This document shows positions 1 to 9,142 of a stretch of DNA of 64,000 nucleotides, piece by piece. The notes under the pieces were generated by a model. It was not told the origin of the DNA, ran no database searches, and worked only from the letters and a program-made list of their open reading frames with translations. The stretch comes from CAZMNY01 sp964567745. GTDB taxonomy: Bacteria; Planctomycetota; Planctomycetia; Pirellulales; Pirellulaceae. Location: assembly GCA_964567745.1 (NCBI GenBank), contig CAZMNY010000003.1, positions 186,001 to 250,000 on the forward strand. Direction: 5' to 3'. A program made the position numbers and the translations under genes. Position 1 is the first letter of the stretch. Every line of letters starts with the position of its first letter.

Positions 1-595
1 GGCCGAGCCAATTCGTCAGCACGGTGTGGAAGATCGCAGGGTTGATTGAGTGGTCGTCGCCGCCAAGATATTCGATGTCTTGGTACATGTAGACTTCCGC
101 CAACAAACCCTTAATGTGGGCGGGCGAGAAGGTGACGCCGTTTCGCACGACCGAGTGCTCGGGCTCAGCATGGCGAATGGCCGCAGCCGTCCAACCGTTG
201 CAGTGACCGTGCCATGCGGGCGTTTGCGGGCGTCCGGCAAAAAGTCGACCCAAGAACCCGCGGGGTTCGCGACCGCCGCGTGGCTCTTTGTACGCGGTGG
301 TGTCCCATTTCTCCCAGCTGACAGCTTGTCCGCCGGTGCGGAATGCCGCGTCATAGAGTCGAAGGGACCATGCGGTGCCGCCTTGGCGGTCTGGATAATC
401 ATGTCCTGAGTAAGGCGTTCGCCAGTCGGGCACTTCGCCCTCTAACGGCAAATCGTCAAACTTCCAATTGAGGTCTTGGCCCCACCAACGCTTAAATGCT
501 GCATTCTGCTGTTCGAACTCTGATACTTGCTCTTCCTGAGCAAACACAAAGCCTTGGGCCACAAGCACAATGGCAATGGAGAGTATGCGTCGCAT
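1..595 (-). CDS. Transglutaminase-elicitor-like secreted protein (3' end beyond window)
   Basis: The frame is open from an ATG at 595 down to the window edge, so only the N-terminal ~198 residues are present. The first ~20 residues (MRRILSIAIVLVAQGFVFAQ) form a signal peptide. A block reading WHGHCNGWTAAAIRHAEP, followed by NGVTFSPAHIKGLLAEVY, matches what I recall of the oomycete-type transglutaminase elicitor family, where an invariant Cys sits in a G-x-C-x-x-W context. The GHC Cys would be the nucleophile of a protein cross-linking or protease-like reaction outside the cytoplasm. This is family-level recognition by eye; the catalytic His and Asp would lie beyond the window. Upstream, GGGTGGGTAT is only a weak ribosome-binding site. 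Confidence 0.66.
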   Translation of the reverse strand, partial: MRRILSIAIVLVAQGFVFAQEEQVSEFEQQNAAFKRWWGQDLNWKFDDLPLEGEVPDWRTPYSGHDYPDRQGGTAWSLRLYDAAFRTGGQAVSWEKWDTTAYKEPRGGREPRGFLGRLFAGRPQTPAWHGHCNGWTAAAIRHAEPEHSVVRNGVTFSPAHIKGLLAEVYMYQDIEYLGGDDHSINPAIFHTVLTNWLG

Positions 596-642
596 ATACC
601 CACCCTTTTTGTGTTCTGATTTTTTGAGGGGAAGCAAAAAAA

Positions 643-710
643 CGCTCCGCTTGAAACCTGCGTTTGTTTTCGGGTCGCCGAAGTTCGGCATGCAGGGATC
701 ACGCGGAGCG
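643..710. other. Distant inverted repeat in intergenic region
   Basis: CGCTCCGC at 643-650 is the exact reverse complement of GCGGAGCG at 703-710, with 52 bases between. It lies between two minus-strand genes, just upstream of the start at 595. It could form the base of a structured leader for the elicitor-like gene or be chance. No T-run follows it, so a simple terminator is unlikely. Confidence 0.25.
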
Positions 711-769
711 TGTGTTGACCGACACAGTCCTATAGATCTTATCGGCCAGATCGTTAAATGAAACCGCAC

Positions 770-1198
770 TTACTTTTGAGTAGCTTTTTGTGCAGCACCA
801 CCTTTTTGAGCCGACCCGCCTTTTTGAGCAGCTCCACCCTTCTGGGCAGCTCCACCTTTTTGGATCGGGCTCACGCCACCTTTTTGAGCAGCTCCACCTT
901 TTTGAGCGGCTCCACCCTTCTGGGCGGCTCCACCTTTTTGTGCAGCTCCGCCCTTTTGGGCAGCGCCACCTTTTTGAGCGGCTCCGCCTTTTTGGGCAGC
1001 GCCATCTTTTTGAGCAGCTCCGCCCTTTTGGGCAGCGCCATCTTTTTGAGCAGCTCCGCCCTTTTGGGCAGCGCCGTCTTTTTGAGCAGCTCCGCCCTTT
1101 TGGGCAGCGCCGTCTTTTTGAGCGGCGCCGTCAGCGCCGTAAACCGTCGAACCGAACAGCATCGCGGCGCAAGCGGCCAACGTCCAAAGGTGTCGCAT
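770..1198 (-). CDS. Secreted GGAAQK hexapeptide-repeat protein
   Basis: A 142-residue protein. Residues 1-22 (MRHLWTLAACAAMLFGSTVY, then GA) are a signal peptide; almost all the rest is about 19 tandem copies of a hexapeptide (G/D)GAAQK, ending in ATQK. In the N-terminal half DGAAQK and GGAAQK alternate, giving a 12-residue higher-order unit (36 bp); the C-terminal half is nearly pure GGAAQK with one variant containing VSPI. The mature protein would be Lys-rich, disordered and strongly basic. The start at 1198 is chosen over an upstream one because GGAGGA lies about six bases before this ATG. Function is unknown; a cell-surface or polyanion-binding role is only a guess. The DNA period (18/36 bp) implies slippage-driven copy-number change. 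Confidence 0.72.
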   Translation of the reverse strand: MRHLWTLAACAAMLFGSTVYGADGAAQKDGAAQKGGAAQKDGAAQKGGAAQKDGAAQKGGAAQKDGAAQKGGAAQKGGAAQKGGAAQKGGAAQKGGAAQKGGAAQKGGVSPIQKGGAAQKGGAAQKGGSAQKGGAAQKATQK

Positions 1199-1883
1199 AT
1201 CTATTTCCTCCACAGCAAGCGATTCACCGAAAAGATGTAAAACGACTTCGTCGCCAGCCGCCCCCCGGTGTCTTTGCGTGGTAGGAGCTCACGTCGAATC
1301 GCACGAAACGCACAACTCAACACAACCTTTCCCAAACACCCTAGGCAGCCGCTCTTACGCATCCAAATCAAGCTACCAGGGCACATTTACCTTGTCAACT
1401 TAATTGAGTTTGCATTGCCGACTAGGAAGGATAAGTCAGGTGTGTCCTGAAACCTACGCGATAGTTTGCAATGTGGCGAAAAATCACCGCTCAATTCTCA
1501 GGAAAAACACGTAGTTTAGCGGGAAGCCGCTAGCTGCAACGTTTATCCCGATTAGGTAAAAATGCCGAGGTGGGCGAACCGACCGTTCCGAACCCCAGTC
1601 AAACAAAATGTCCAAACGAGGAACCTGACCTCGTCTTCGGATTTGCCCACTTGCGCACGTCGCCTTTTTGTGGCGAATTGGACGAGTTTGCACAATCAGC
1701 GGCCGCGTGACCGAGACACGCCGCAAAAGCTCGGCGCCCGAATGAACACGCAAATCACATTTTTGTTACCGAAGCCTCACGGTTTAACTATGCGATTTTG
1801 AAATGGACATCGTTTCTCTTTATTTGCCGCCCTCGTTTCAATAGACTTTTATGGGTTAGTTGAAGTTTGACGAAGGAGCAAGT
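1199..1883. other. Intergenic region with two small hairpins
   Basis: No convincing gene. It carries the promoters of two divergent genes: the repeat protein (minus) and the PSD1 operon (plus). A perfect small hairpin TAGCGG-GAAG-CCGCTA lies at 1517-1532, and an inverted repeat ACGAGG...CCTCGT with a 7-base spacer at 1616-1634. Short open frames here have no ribosome-binding site and look non-coding. Confidence 0.5.
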
Positions 1884-4343
1884 GTGTTTCGACATGTTGC
1901 GGCATCGCTGGTGTGCATCGGGATTGTCGCGAATTCGTTGTCGGCCGCGGAGGACGATCTTCGGGCGGACCGCGCCTTTCGGCAATTGCGAGTCATCCCG
2001 AGCCAGCTGGAGTTACGCGGATCGGGTGCCCATCGCGGCCTGCTCGTTGAAGGCGAGGCGCTTGACGGTCGCTGGGTCGACCTCACCCGCCGAGCTCGAT
2101 ATAAATCGGATCAGGCCAATCTCGCCAGCGTCGACAGTCGCGGAGTTGTCTTGAGCCGTGGCGACGGAATAGCAATGGTCCAAGTCGAAGCGGCGGGTAT
2201 GACCGCTTCGGTTCGGGTCGAAGTTACAGCGTCGAGCGTCGCGGCGGAATTGGACTTTGAGAACGACATCGTGCCTATCCTCAGTCGATACGGCTGCAAC
2301 GCGTCGGGTTGCCATGGAAAGGCCGAGGGGCAAAACGGCTTTAAACTCTCCGTTTTCGGTTTTGACCCGAAGGCCGACTTTGTCGCTTTGACTCAGGAAG
2401 GGCGAGGCCGTCGCGTCTTTGTCGCCGCACCAAGCCGCAGCCTGCTGTTAAGTAAGGCGAGCGGTCAATCGCCTCACGGAGGCGGATCTCGAATCAAGCC
2501 GGGCTCGCGAGCCTATGAGCGGATCCAGCGCTGGATTGAATCTGGCGCCAAGCTGGCGGCCGCAGACCCTGCCCAACTGTTACGGCTTTCCTTGACGCCG
2601 GGGCGACGAGTCGTCGACATGGGGCAGAGTCAACAATTGCGAGCGATCGCGACTTACAGCGACGGCAGAGAAATTGATGTAACCGACGAAACGCGATACG
2701 TTACGAATCAGCCCGCATTGGTCTCCGTTGATGAGGACGGGGTCGTCACCGCCGGTGATGCGCCTGGCCAGGCGGCGGTCATGGCAAACTATATGGGCCG
2801 AGTCGATCAATTTCAGATACTGATTCCGCGTGCAACCAGTTTGCCTCTGACCGACAATTCCGCGAACGACGACCACGACATTGACGGCCCCGTGCAAGCT
2901 CAGCTTCGGCGATTGCGAATCACCTCGTCGCCGATCGCGGAGGACCAAGAATTCTTGCGGCGAGTCTATCTCGACATCATCGGCACTCTGCCAACGCCAG
3001 AGGAAGCTCAGCGCTTCCTGACAAATTCGGCGTCGGACAGACGAGCCGCGCTGGTGGACGAGCTTTTGGAGCGGCCGGAGTACGCGGTCTACTGGTCGTT
3101 GAAGTGGTCCGATATTCTTCATGTCGACCGTCAAGCACTGGGCCACAAGAACGCCTACGCGTATTACAACTGGATTCAAACACAATTCAAATCCAATCGA
3201 CCATTTGACGCCATTGCACGAGACGTTGTCGCAGCGGCGGGCCCGCTTCGCGATGCGCCCCAAGGTCATTTCTATTCCGCGGTGAAGGGACCTGGCGCCC
3301 AAGCGAGTTCGCTCTCGCAGATTTTTCTCGGTGTGCGTATTGCCTGCGCAGAATGCCATCATCACCCGTTCGATCGTTGGAGCCAAACTGACTTTCAAGG
3401 CATGGCCAGCTATTTCACCGCGGTCAAGAAAACGCAATCGAGTCGAGGGCCGACCGTTTTCGCAAACAACTCGCCGGCTGCCCGCAAACACCCGCGCTCA
3501 GGCAAGCTGATCCATGCCAACCCGCTTGGATCGGCGCGAGACGCGGATGGGCCTGCGCCGCGAGGCGACCAGCGTATGGAGTTGGCTCGTTGGATGACAT
3601 CAGCGGACAACCCGTGGTTTTCGCGAGCGGTGGCCAATCGCTATTGGGCTCATTTCCTTGGCCGAGGCATCGTTGAGCCGGTCGACGACTTTCGCGCCAC
3701 GAACCCGCCCAGCAATCCCGAGTTGCTCGACGCGCTCGCTGCTCGTTTCTCCGCCAGCGGTTTTGACATCAAACAGTTGATTCGCGATATCACGTCGTCC
3801 AAGACGTACCAGAGATCGGCAACGCCGAACGATACGAATCAGCTTGACGAGCAAAACTACTCGCGCCGGTTGTTCAAACGGCTCGAAGCCGAAGTGTTGC
3901 TCGACGCGATCGCTCACGTGACAGGCGTCCGAGATAAGTTTGAAGGCGTGCCGTTTGGCTCTCGCGCCATCGGTCTCTGGGACAGTCAAACTCGCAATTT
4001 CTTCCTCAAGCAGTTTGGCAGGCCGATGCGCAAGACGGCTTGTGAATGCGAGCGATCGTCTTCGCCCAACGTGGGTCAAGTGCTTCATTTGCTCAATTCG
4101 CAGGACTTGGCGAACAAAATCTCTCATGCGAGCGGTCGAGCGGCAAAGTTGAGTCGACAATACACGGATGACGAACCGATCATTCGCGAACTCTACTTGG
4201 CAGCCTTATCGCGCCGTCCGACGGAACAGGAACTTGCTGCGGCAAGAGAACACTTGCAAGGCGCCTCGCAAACTCGGCGCGAAAATGTCGAAGACTTGAC
4301 TTGGGCGCTCATCAACTCGCTTGAGTTTGTTTTCAATCACTGA
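1884..4343 (+). CDS. PSD1-type secreted protein: Ig-like, cytochrome-like, DUF1549, DUF1553
   Basis: I place the start at GTG 1884, because AAGGAG lies about six bases upstream and it yields a clean signal peptide (MFRHVAASLVCIGIVANSLS); a TTG at 1860 would add eight residues. Length about 819. Order: signal peptide, bacterial Ig-like (Big_2) domain (~35-115), a heme-type site CNASGCHG (CX4CH rather than CXXCH, ~138), a second Ig-like domain (~235-315), DUF1549 (~330-530, containing CAECHHHPFDRW) and DUF1553 (~560-815, with NRYWAHFLGRGIV). Such proteins are abundant in planctomycetes and are nearly always paired with a DUF1501 protein, as here. The role is unproven; they are thought to be exported and to take part in polymer breakdown. 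First gene of a three-gene operon. Confidence 0.85.
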   Translation: MFRHVAASLVCIGIVANSLSAAEDDLRADRAFRQLRVIPSQLELRGSGAHRGLLVEGEALDGRWVDLTRRARYKSDQANLASVDSRGVVLSRGDGIAMVQVEAAGMTASVRVEVTASSVAAELDFENDIVPILSRYGCNASGCHGKAEGQNGFKLSVFGFDPKADFVALTQEGRGRRVFVAAPSRSLLLSKASGQSPHGGGSRIKPGSRAYERIQRWIESGAKLAAADPAQLLRLSLTPGRRVVDMGQSQQLRAIATYSDGREIDVTDETRYVTNQPALVSVDEDGVVTAGDAPGQAAVMANYMGRVDQFQILIPRATSLPLTDNSANDDHDIDGPVQAQLRRLRITSSPIAEDQEFLRRVYLDIIGTLPTPEEAQRFLTNSASDRRAALVDELLERPEYAVYWSLKWSDILHVDRQALGHKNAYAYYNWIQTQFKSNRPFDAIARDVVAAAGPLRDAPQGHFYSAVKGPGAQASSLSQIFLGVRIACAECHHHPFDRWSQTDFQGMASYFTAVKKTQSSRGPTVFANNSPAARKHPRSGKLIHANPLGSARDADGPAPRGDQRMELARWMTSADNPWFSRAVANRYWAHFLGRGIVEPVDDFRATNPPSNPELLDALAARFSASGFDIKQLIRDITSSKTYQRSATPNDTNQLDEQNYSRRLFKRLEAEVLLDAIAHVTGVRDKFEGVPFGSRAIGLWDSQTRNFFLKQFGRPMRKTACECERSSSPNVGQVLHLLNSQDLANKISHASGRAAKLSRQYTDDEPIIRELYLAALSRRPTEQELAAAREHLQGASQTRRENVEDLTWALINSLEFVFNH

Positions 4344-4408
4344 CGGGTCGGTAACGACGAGGTTGCGAAGAAGGTCTTGCAGTTCAATTTCATTTAGGAA
4401 TCGGCTCA

Positions 4409-5749
4409 ATGGCTAAACGGCGAGGAACTTTTTGTGACGGCGTCAAGCGGCGGAGCTTCCTTCGGCTCGGCAGCGCATCGCTGTTTGCGGCGCCGTTCAC
4501 ATTGGCCGGATTGCTGGCCAGTGAGAAGCGGAGCCTGGGCGCCGAGTCGCAGGCAAAAGCGAAGTCGCTCATCATTGTGTTTCTCAAGGGTGGGTTGAGC
4601 ACGATCGATACGTGGGACCTCAAGCCCGATGCGCCCGCGGAATTCCGCGGCGAGTTTCAGCCGATACCGACGTGCCTACCGGGAATCCAGTTGGGCGAAC
4701 ACGTTCCGCGTACGGCTCAGCAAATGGACAAGTTCTCACTCATTCGTTCATTCGCCCATGGTGATTCGAACCACGGGCCGGCCGATCACTACATGCTGAC
4801 CGGCTATCGTCCGACGGCCGGTTTCAACGCGGGACTGTCGCCCAATAATCAGCGACCTTCGCACGGCTCGATCATCGCTCGAAGTTTGGGACCTCGGGGC
4901 GCCGTACCTCCCTACATCTGCCTGCCCGATATGCATCCCAGCGGCGGCGCCACCTACTTGGGTCCGCCGTCCGAACCTTTCAGTATCGACTCGGACCCAA
5001 GCGATCCGGCGTTCAAAGTTCGAGACATCGTCCCTCCGCTTGACATCGACGCGACTCGCGCGGGCCGACGAAGGAAGCTCCTTCAAGTCGTCGACAAGTA
5101 CCAGAAATCAGTCGAGCGCGACGCGAATCGAAGCGTAGATACGATTGGCGAATTCCGCCAAAAGGCCTTTGAGTTAATGACCTCAAAAGCAGCGAAGAAA
5201 GCTTTTGATATTCACGATGAGCCAGATCGATTGCGCGACGAGTACGGGCGGAATTCGCTTGGCCAGTCCTGTCTGATGGCCAGGCGGCTTGTTGCTGCTG
5301 GCGTGAGATGCGTCACGATCAACCATGTTGATTGGGATACCCACGACAACAATTTCACGACGCTGCGGCGCGACCTTCTGCCCAAACTGGACGCGGCCAT
5401 GTCATCCTTGTTCCGTGACCTCGACGATCGCGGCATGCTCGAATCGACCATGGTCGTCGTTAGCGGCGAATTCGGGCGCACTCCTCGAATTAACAAGAAT
5501 GCAGGGCGTGATCATTGGGGCAACGGCTTCACGGTTGCCATTGGCGGAGGCGGAGTGCAAGGGGGCCGCATCATTGGCAAGTCGAATGAACGCGCCGAAA
5601 AACCGGCGTCCGATCCACACGGTCCGGAAGACTTGGCGGCGACGATGCATCGCATGATGGGCATCAATCCGGAGAAGGAGTTCTTCACGCCCGAAGGCCG
5701 GCCAATCAAAGTCGTCAACGAGGGCCGAGTTATTCAAGGCCTGCTCTAA
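4409..5749 (+). CDS. DUF1501 protein (sulfatase/phosphatase-like fold, Tat-exported)
   Basis: 446 residues. The N-terminus VKRRSFLRLGSASLFAA is a twin-arginine signal, so the protein is folded, perhaps with its metal, before export. The body carries typical DUF1501 motifs: FLKGGLSTIDTWDLKPDAP near the start, HGDSNHGPADHYMLTGY, a central NHVDWDTHDNN metal-site-like block, and GEFGRTPRINKNAGRDHW near the C-terminus. The fold belongs to the alkaline phosphatase/sulfatase superfamily, but the substrate is unknown. It lies 65 bases after the PSD1 gene and only two bases before the PPC-domain gene, so the three are almost certainly co-transcribed. Confidence 0.88.
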   Translation: MAKRRGTFCDGVKRRSFLRLGSASLFAAPFTLAGLLASEKRSLGAESQAKAKSLIIVFLKGGLSTIDTWDLKPDAPAEFRGEFQPIPTCLPGIQLGEHVPRTAQQMDKFSLIRSFAHGDSNHGPADHYMLTGYRPTAGFNAGLSPNNQRPSHGSIIARSLGPRGAVPPYICLPDMHPSGGATYLGPPSEPFSIDSDPSDPAFKVRDIVPPLDIDATRAGRRRKLLQVVDKYQKSVERDANRSVDTIGEFRQKAFELMTSKAAKKAFDIHDEPDRLRDEYGRNSLGQSCLMARRLVAAGVRCVTINHVDWDTHDNNFTTLRRDLLPKLDAAMSSLFRDLDDRGMLESTMVVVSGEFGRTPRINKNAGRDHWGNGFTVAIGGGGVQGGRIIGKSNERAEKPASDPHGPEDLAATMHRMMGINPEKEFFTPEGRPIKVVNEGRVIQGLL

Positions 5750-5751
5750 CG

Positions 5752-8118
5752 ATGCAATTCAAATCACTGTCTAACGCACGCGTCCGCTCCTTCGCACAGC
5801 CTCTATCCTGGCTGCTCGCCGTCTGTGTCGCCGCATGTTGTTTCACCGAACACAAGCTGCTGGCCGACACGCCCTCGGCCCATTACATTTTTCCCGCTGG
5901 CGGGCAACGAGGCACGACGACTTCATTTCGCATCGGCGCCGCTTTCCTGCACGGCCAAGCGGACTTCGAGATGCAAGGCAATGGAGTCAAGGCTCAGACG
6001 ACGATTGTCGAGACCGAAACCAAGTGGTTTGAAGGCCCGATGATTTTCAAACCGGCGTCGCAGCGATCAGAAAACTATCCTCGTGACCACGCAGGCAAGG
6101 TGGCAATCTCTGCTGACGCGGAACTCGGGTTTCGCTATTGGCGACTTCGTACATCGCAAGGAGTTACGCCCAGCCGACCGTTTGTGATTGGCGACCTGCC
6201 AGAAGTTATCGAGCACGAGGTCGACGGCCGGCCGACGCCGCAACATGTCGATGTTCCCATGACGGCGAATGGTCGAATCTTTCCCCGCGAAGACGTCGAT
6301 ATCTGGACATTCGCAGTCGTGAAGGGGCGCGTTTACGATTGCCGCGTTTGCGCCGCCGAAATCCAATCGCCACTCGACTCAAGGCTGCAACTCTTCGACG
6401 ACCAGGGACGCCTTGTTGCCGAGAACGAGGACGACCGTTCCGCCGATTCGAGGATCGTGTTCAAGGCGAAACGGAGCGGAACGTATCGGATCACGATTTG
6501 CGACGCGCAGTTCAGAGGGCTGCAGGATTACGTCTACCGACTGACGATCAACGATCAGCCTCACGCGACGCGAGTCTTCCCGCTTGGCGCGAAATTCGGC
6601 GAACCTGCCACGTTTCAACTTGCCGGTCCCGGACTCGCCCAAGACACAGCCGTCTCGATTCGGATCGGCGAGCCGACGGGTTTGCGAATGGTCCGCGCCT
6701 CGACCAAGGGCTCGACAGGACAAGCGCCAATACCGATCGATGTCGGCAACGCGAAAGAGTGGCTCGAAGACTCGACCGAACCAACCGACGTCATCGGCGG
6801 AACCGGGGCGCTCAACGGACAAATTCTCAAAGATGGTGAGCGAGACAGTTGGAATTGGCAAACGGAAAAAGGGAAACAGTATTCGCTAACACTGCTCACC
6901 GAATCACTCGGATCACCGCTTCTTGCCGATCTTTCCGTCGAAAGCGCCGACGGAAAAACCGTCGAACAATTTGTCGCGAACCCTCACGTGCCCCAAGAGG
7001 CGAAACTGACTGTCGGCGGCGCTGAGCAACCCTATGTGATTCGCATTGACAGCAAGTCCTTTGGGCGCGAACACGCGTACCGATTGAAATGCGAGGAGGT
7101 GACGCCCGATTTTCAGTTGACGCTCGACACCGACGCCGTCACCGCCTATCGCGGCCAAAAAGCGAGCCTCAAGATCCTCGTCCAACGCGCCGGATTCAAA
7201 GGTGAAATCGCCTTGGCCATCGAGGGGCTCCCCGACGACATCTCCGTCGAGTCGGCCAAGATTCCAGCCAACAAGAACAATGCAACGATTTCGCTTAATG
7301 TCGCCGAGAAGGCTCGAGTCCGCCCGTTGCACGTGGCCGTAAAGGGCTCGGCTGAGATAGATGGAGTCGAGACAGTCCGAGTCGCATCGATGCCCACGCC
7401 TCATGCGCCGGCGGACCGAACCGATGTTCTCATCGGCGTATCCATGCCAACTCCTTTCACGCTCGACGGCGTCGCTTTCGAAACTCGCTACGGGCCGCGA
7501 GGAACACTGTTTCGTCGGCACTTCGTGGTCCGCCGAAACGGCTTCAGCGGTCCATTGCAGATGAAGCTCGCCGACCGTCAAGTTCGTCACTTGCAGGGAA
7601 TGACTGGCGTGGAAATGTCACTCGCTGCAGACAAGAGCGAGTTCGATTTCGGCATACGCATTCCGTCCTGGCTGGAAATGAATCGAACGAGCCGGACTGT
7701 GGTGATGGCGGTGGGCAAAGTCGTCGATGAACAAGGCGCTGAGCATATTGTCAGCTTCAGTTCCGGCGCGCCGAAAGATCAAATCGTGCTGCTCACCGCC
7801 CCTTGCCCCATCAGCATCGCGGTCGCCAAATCATCGGTGGAGGTCCGCCCCAACTCGACGCTGCAAGTTGAGTTTCGCATCGACCGCGGCATCTTGCGGC
7901 CCGCTCCGGCGCGCATTGAATTGATTGCCGCCGATCACATCGAAGGCGTCACAGCCACGCCCATCGAGCTTGAGTCGGACGAGACCGCCGGGCAACTTGC
8001 GCTCCGAATTGGCGACAGACCTGGTCCATTCAACATGCCCGTCACTCTGCGTGCAATCACAACCGACGGATCTGATGATGTGATCGCAGAGACCAAGCTT
8101 CAATTCGTTTTGCCGTGA
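5752..8118 (+). CDS. Secreted PPC-domain (pre-peptidase C-terminal) protein
   Basis: 788 residues, starting two bases after the DUF1501 stop codon (translational coupling likely). A signal peptide ends near the sequence LLADTPSAHYIFPAGGQRGT. Residues ~145-265 form a bacterial pre-peptidase C-terminal (PPC) beta domain, recognisable by DVDIWTFAVVKGRVYDCRV, then LDSRLQLFDDQGRLVAEN and SGTYRITICD. A second similar module (~345-450) contains DSWNWQTEKGKQYSLTLL. The C-terminal half is beta-rich with Ig/Calx-like segments, such as FKGEIALAIEGLPDDISVES. No catalytic site is visible. Proteins of this type commonly accompany PSD1/DUF1501 pairs in planctomycetes; a carbohydrate- or protein-binding role is an inference. 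Confidence 0.78.
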   Translation: MQFKSLSNARVRSFAQPLSWLLAVCVAACCFTEHKLLADTPSAHYIFPAGGQRGTTTSFRIGAAFLHGQADFEMQGNGVKAQTTIVETETKWFEGPMIFKPASQRSENYPRDHAGKVAISADAELGFRYWRLRTSQGVTPSRPFVIGDLPEVIEHEVDGRPTPQHVDVPMTANGRIFPREDVDIWTFAVVKGRVYDCRVCAAEIQSPLDSRLQLFDDQGRLVAENEDDRSADSRIVFKAKRSGTYRITICDAQFRGLQDYVYRLTINDQPHATRVFPLGAKFGEPATFQLAGPGLAQDTAVSIRIGEPTGLRMVRASTKGSTGQAPIPIDVGNAKEWLEDSTEPTDVIGGTGALNGQILKDGERDSWNWQTEKGKQYSLTLLTESLGSPLLADLSVESADGKTVEQFVANPHVPQEAKLTVGGAEQPYVIRIDSKSFGREHAYRLKCEEVTPDFQLTLDTDAVTAYRGQKASLKILVQRAGFKGEIALAIEGLPDDISVESAKIPANKNNATISLNVAEKARVRPLHVAVKGSAEIDGVETVRVASMPTPHAPADRTDVLIGVSMPTPFTLDGVAFETRYGPRGTLFRRHFVVRRNGFSGPLQMKLADRQVRHLQGMTGVEMSLAADKSEFDFGIRIPSWLEMNRTSRTVVMAVGKVVDEQGAEHIVSFSSGAPKDQIVLLTAPCPISIAVAKSSVEVRPNSTLQVEFRIDRGILRPAPARIELIAADHIEGVTATPIELESDETAGQLALRIGDRPGPFNMPVTLRAITTDGSDDVIAETKLQFVLP

Positions 8119-8161
8119 GTGTGCCGCCAGGCCCAAATCACAGCTACGCAAGCCGATTCGT

Positions 8162-8962
8162 TCAGGCCTTCTTCCAATTTGGCGGCATGTCGGGTTGTTG
8201 CCACGCGCTCATGCCGCCGTCGACGAAGAGCATTTGGCCTTGCACGTGTTGAGCGCCGTCGCTGACGAGCAAGACGGCGGCGTCGCCGCAAACATCGGAA
8301 TGAGGCACGTCGCCGTTGGGCGTGTGCAGTTCCATCCAATGAGCGAAGTTTTCATCGTCGTCGATGATGGAGGTCAGAGGTGTTCTGACGAGCCCCGGCG
8401 CGAGGCCGTTGACTCGAATGTTGTAAGGCGCGAGCGAGACGCATAGGGTGCGAACCATCGCATCGACGGCCCCTTTCGACGTGTCATAGGCCGCATGAAC
8501 CGGCTCGGCCAGCCGGCCATTGATCGACCCGATCATCAACACTCGGCCCGCAACGCCATGTTCAACCCAATGCCTCGCGAAACGCTGAGTAAGAAAGAAG
8601 CTCGAAGCGACATTCAGCCTCATCGTATATTCGAACGTCTCGTAATCCATCTCCAAGAACGGGCCGTCGATATAGGTGCCGGCATTGTTGACGAGGATGT
8701 CGATGTTAGGGTTGGCCGAGAGCGCCGCGGCCAGCAACTCATCGACAGCGGATTCTGTTGGCCCGGACAGATCAGCGGTGACGAACGACGCGTTGGTGCC
8801 GAGTTGCTGGCAAGCCTCCACTGCCTCGCGTGAAGCGTCCCCCTCGCGGCGTCCGTGCAACACGACATCGGCGCCCGCTCTCGCATACGCCTCGGCAATC
8901 GATCGCCCCACGCCTTTGGTGGATCCCGTGATCAACGCCGTGCGGCCTTTCAAGTGAATCAT
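8162..8962 (-). CDS. Short-chain dehydrogenase/reductase (SDR)
   Basis: 266 residues, the usual length for a classical SDR. The nucleotide-binding motif TGSTKGVG (residues 12-19), NNAG (92-95), catalytic Ser146 in MIGSINGR, and Tyr159 with Lys163 in YDTSK are all present, so the enzyme should be an active NAD(P)-dependent oxidoreductase. A C-terminal QMLFVDGG completes the fold. The substrate cannot be named from sequence. It is convergent with the PPC-domain gene (43-base gap), stands alone, and is divergent from the probable selenoprotein gene downstream. Confidence 0.9.
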   Translation of the reverse strand: MIHLKGRTALITGSTKGVGRSIAEAYARAGADVVLHGRREGDASREAVEACQQLGTNASFVTADLSGPTESAVDELLAAALSANPNIDILVNNAGTYIDGPFLEMDYETFEYTMRLNVASSFFLTQRFARHWVEHGVAGRVLMIGSINGRLAEPVHAAYDTSKGAVDAMVRTLCVSLAPYNIRVNGLAPGLVRTPLTSIIDDDENFAHWMELHTPNGDVPHSDVCGDAAVLLVSDGAQHVQGQMLFVDGGMSAWQQPDMPPNWKKA

Positions 8963-9142
8963 CGCTGCAACACTCCGGTCGACCGAAAATCAATGAGGTA
9001 CGTTGGAAAAACAGGCGGAACTCGAGAAAACGTGAGCTAGTTTACGATCTTTCGGCAGAGGTTTGTATACGATGGGAGAATTGGTATTTCGAGCGGAACA
9101 ACACGCCAAATCTTGATTGAGAATCTAAAAGGGAAATATCCG

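Noticed and set aside
758..1284. Plus-strand open frames over the GGAAQK repeats
   Set aside because: They are mirrors of the minus-strand repeat gene, which alone has a signal peptide and a strong ribosome-binding site.
2580..3491. A 303-codon minus-strand frame
   Set aside because: Antisense to the PSD1 gene; no domain recognised.
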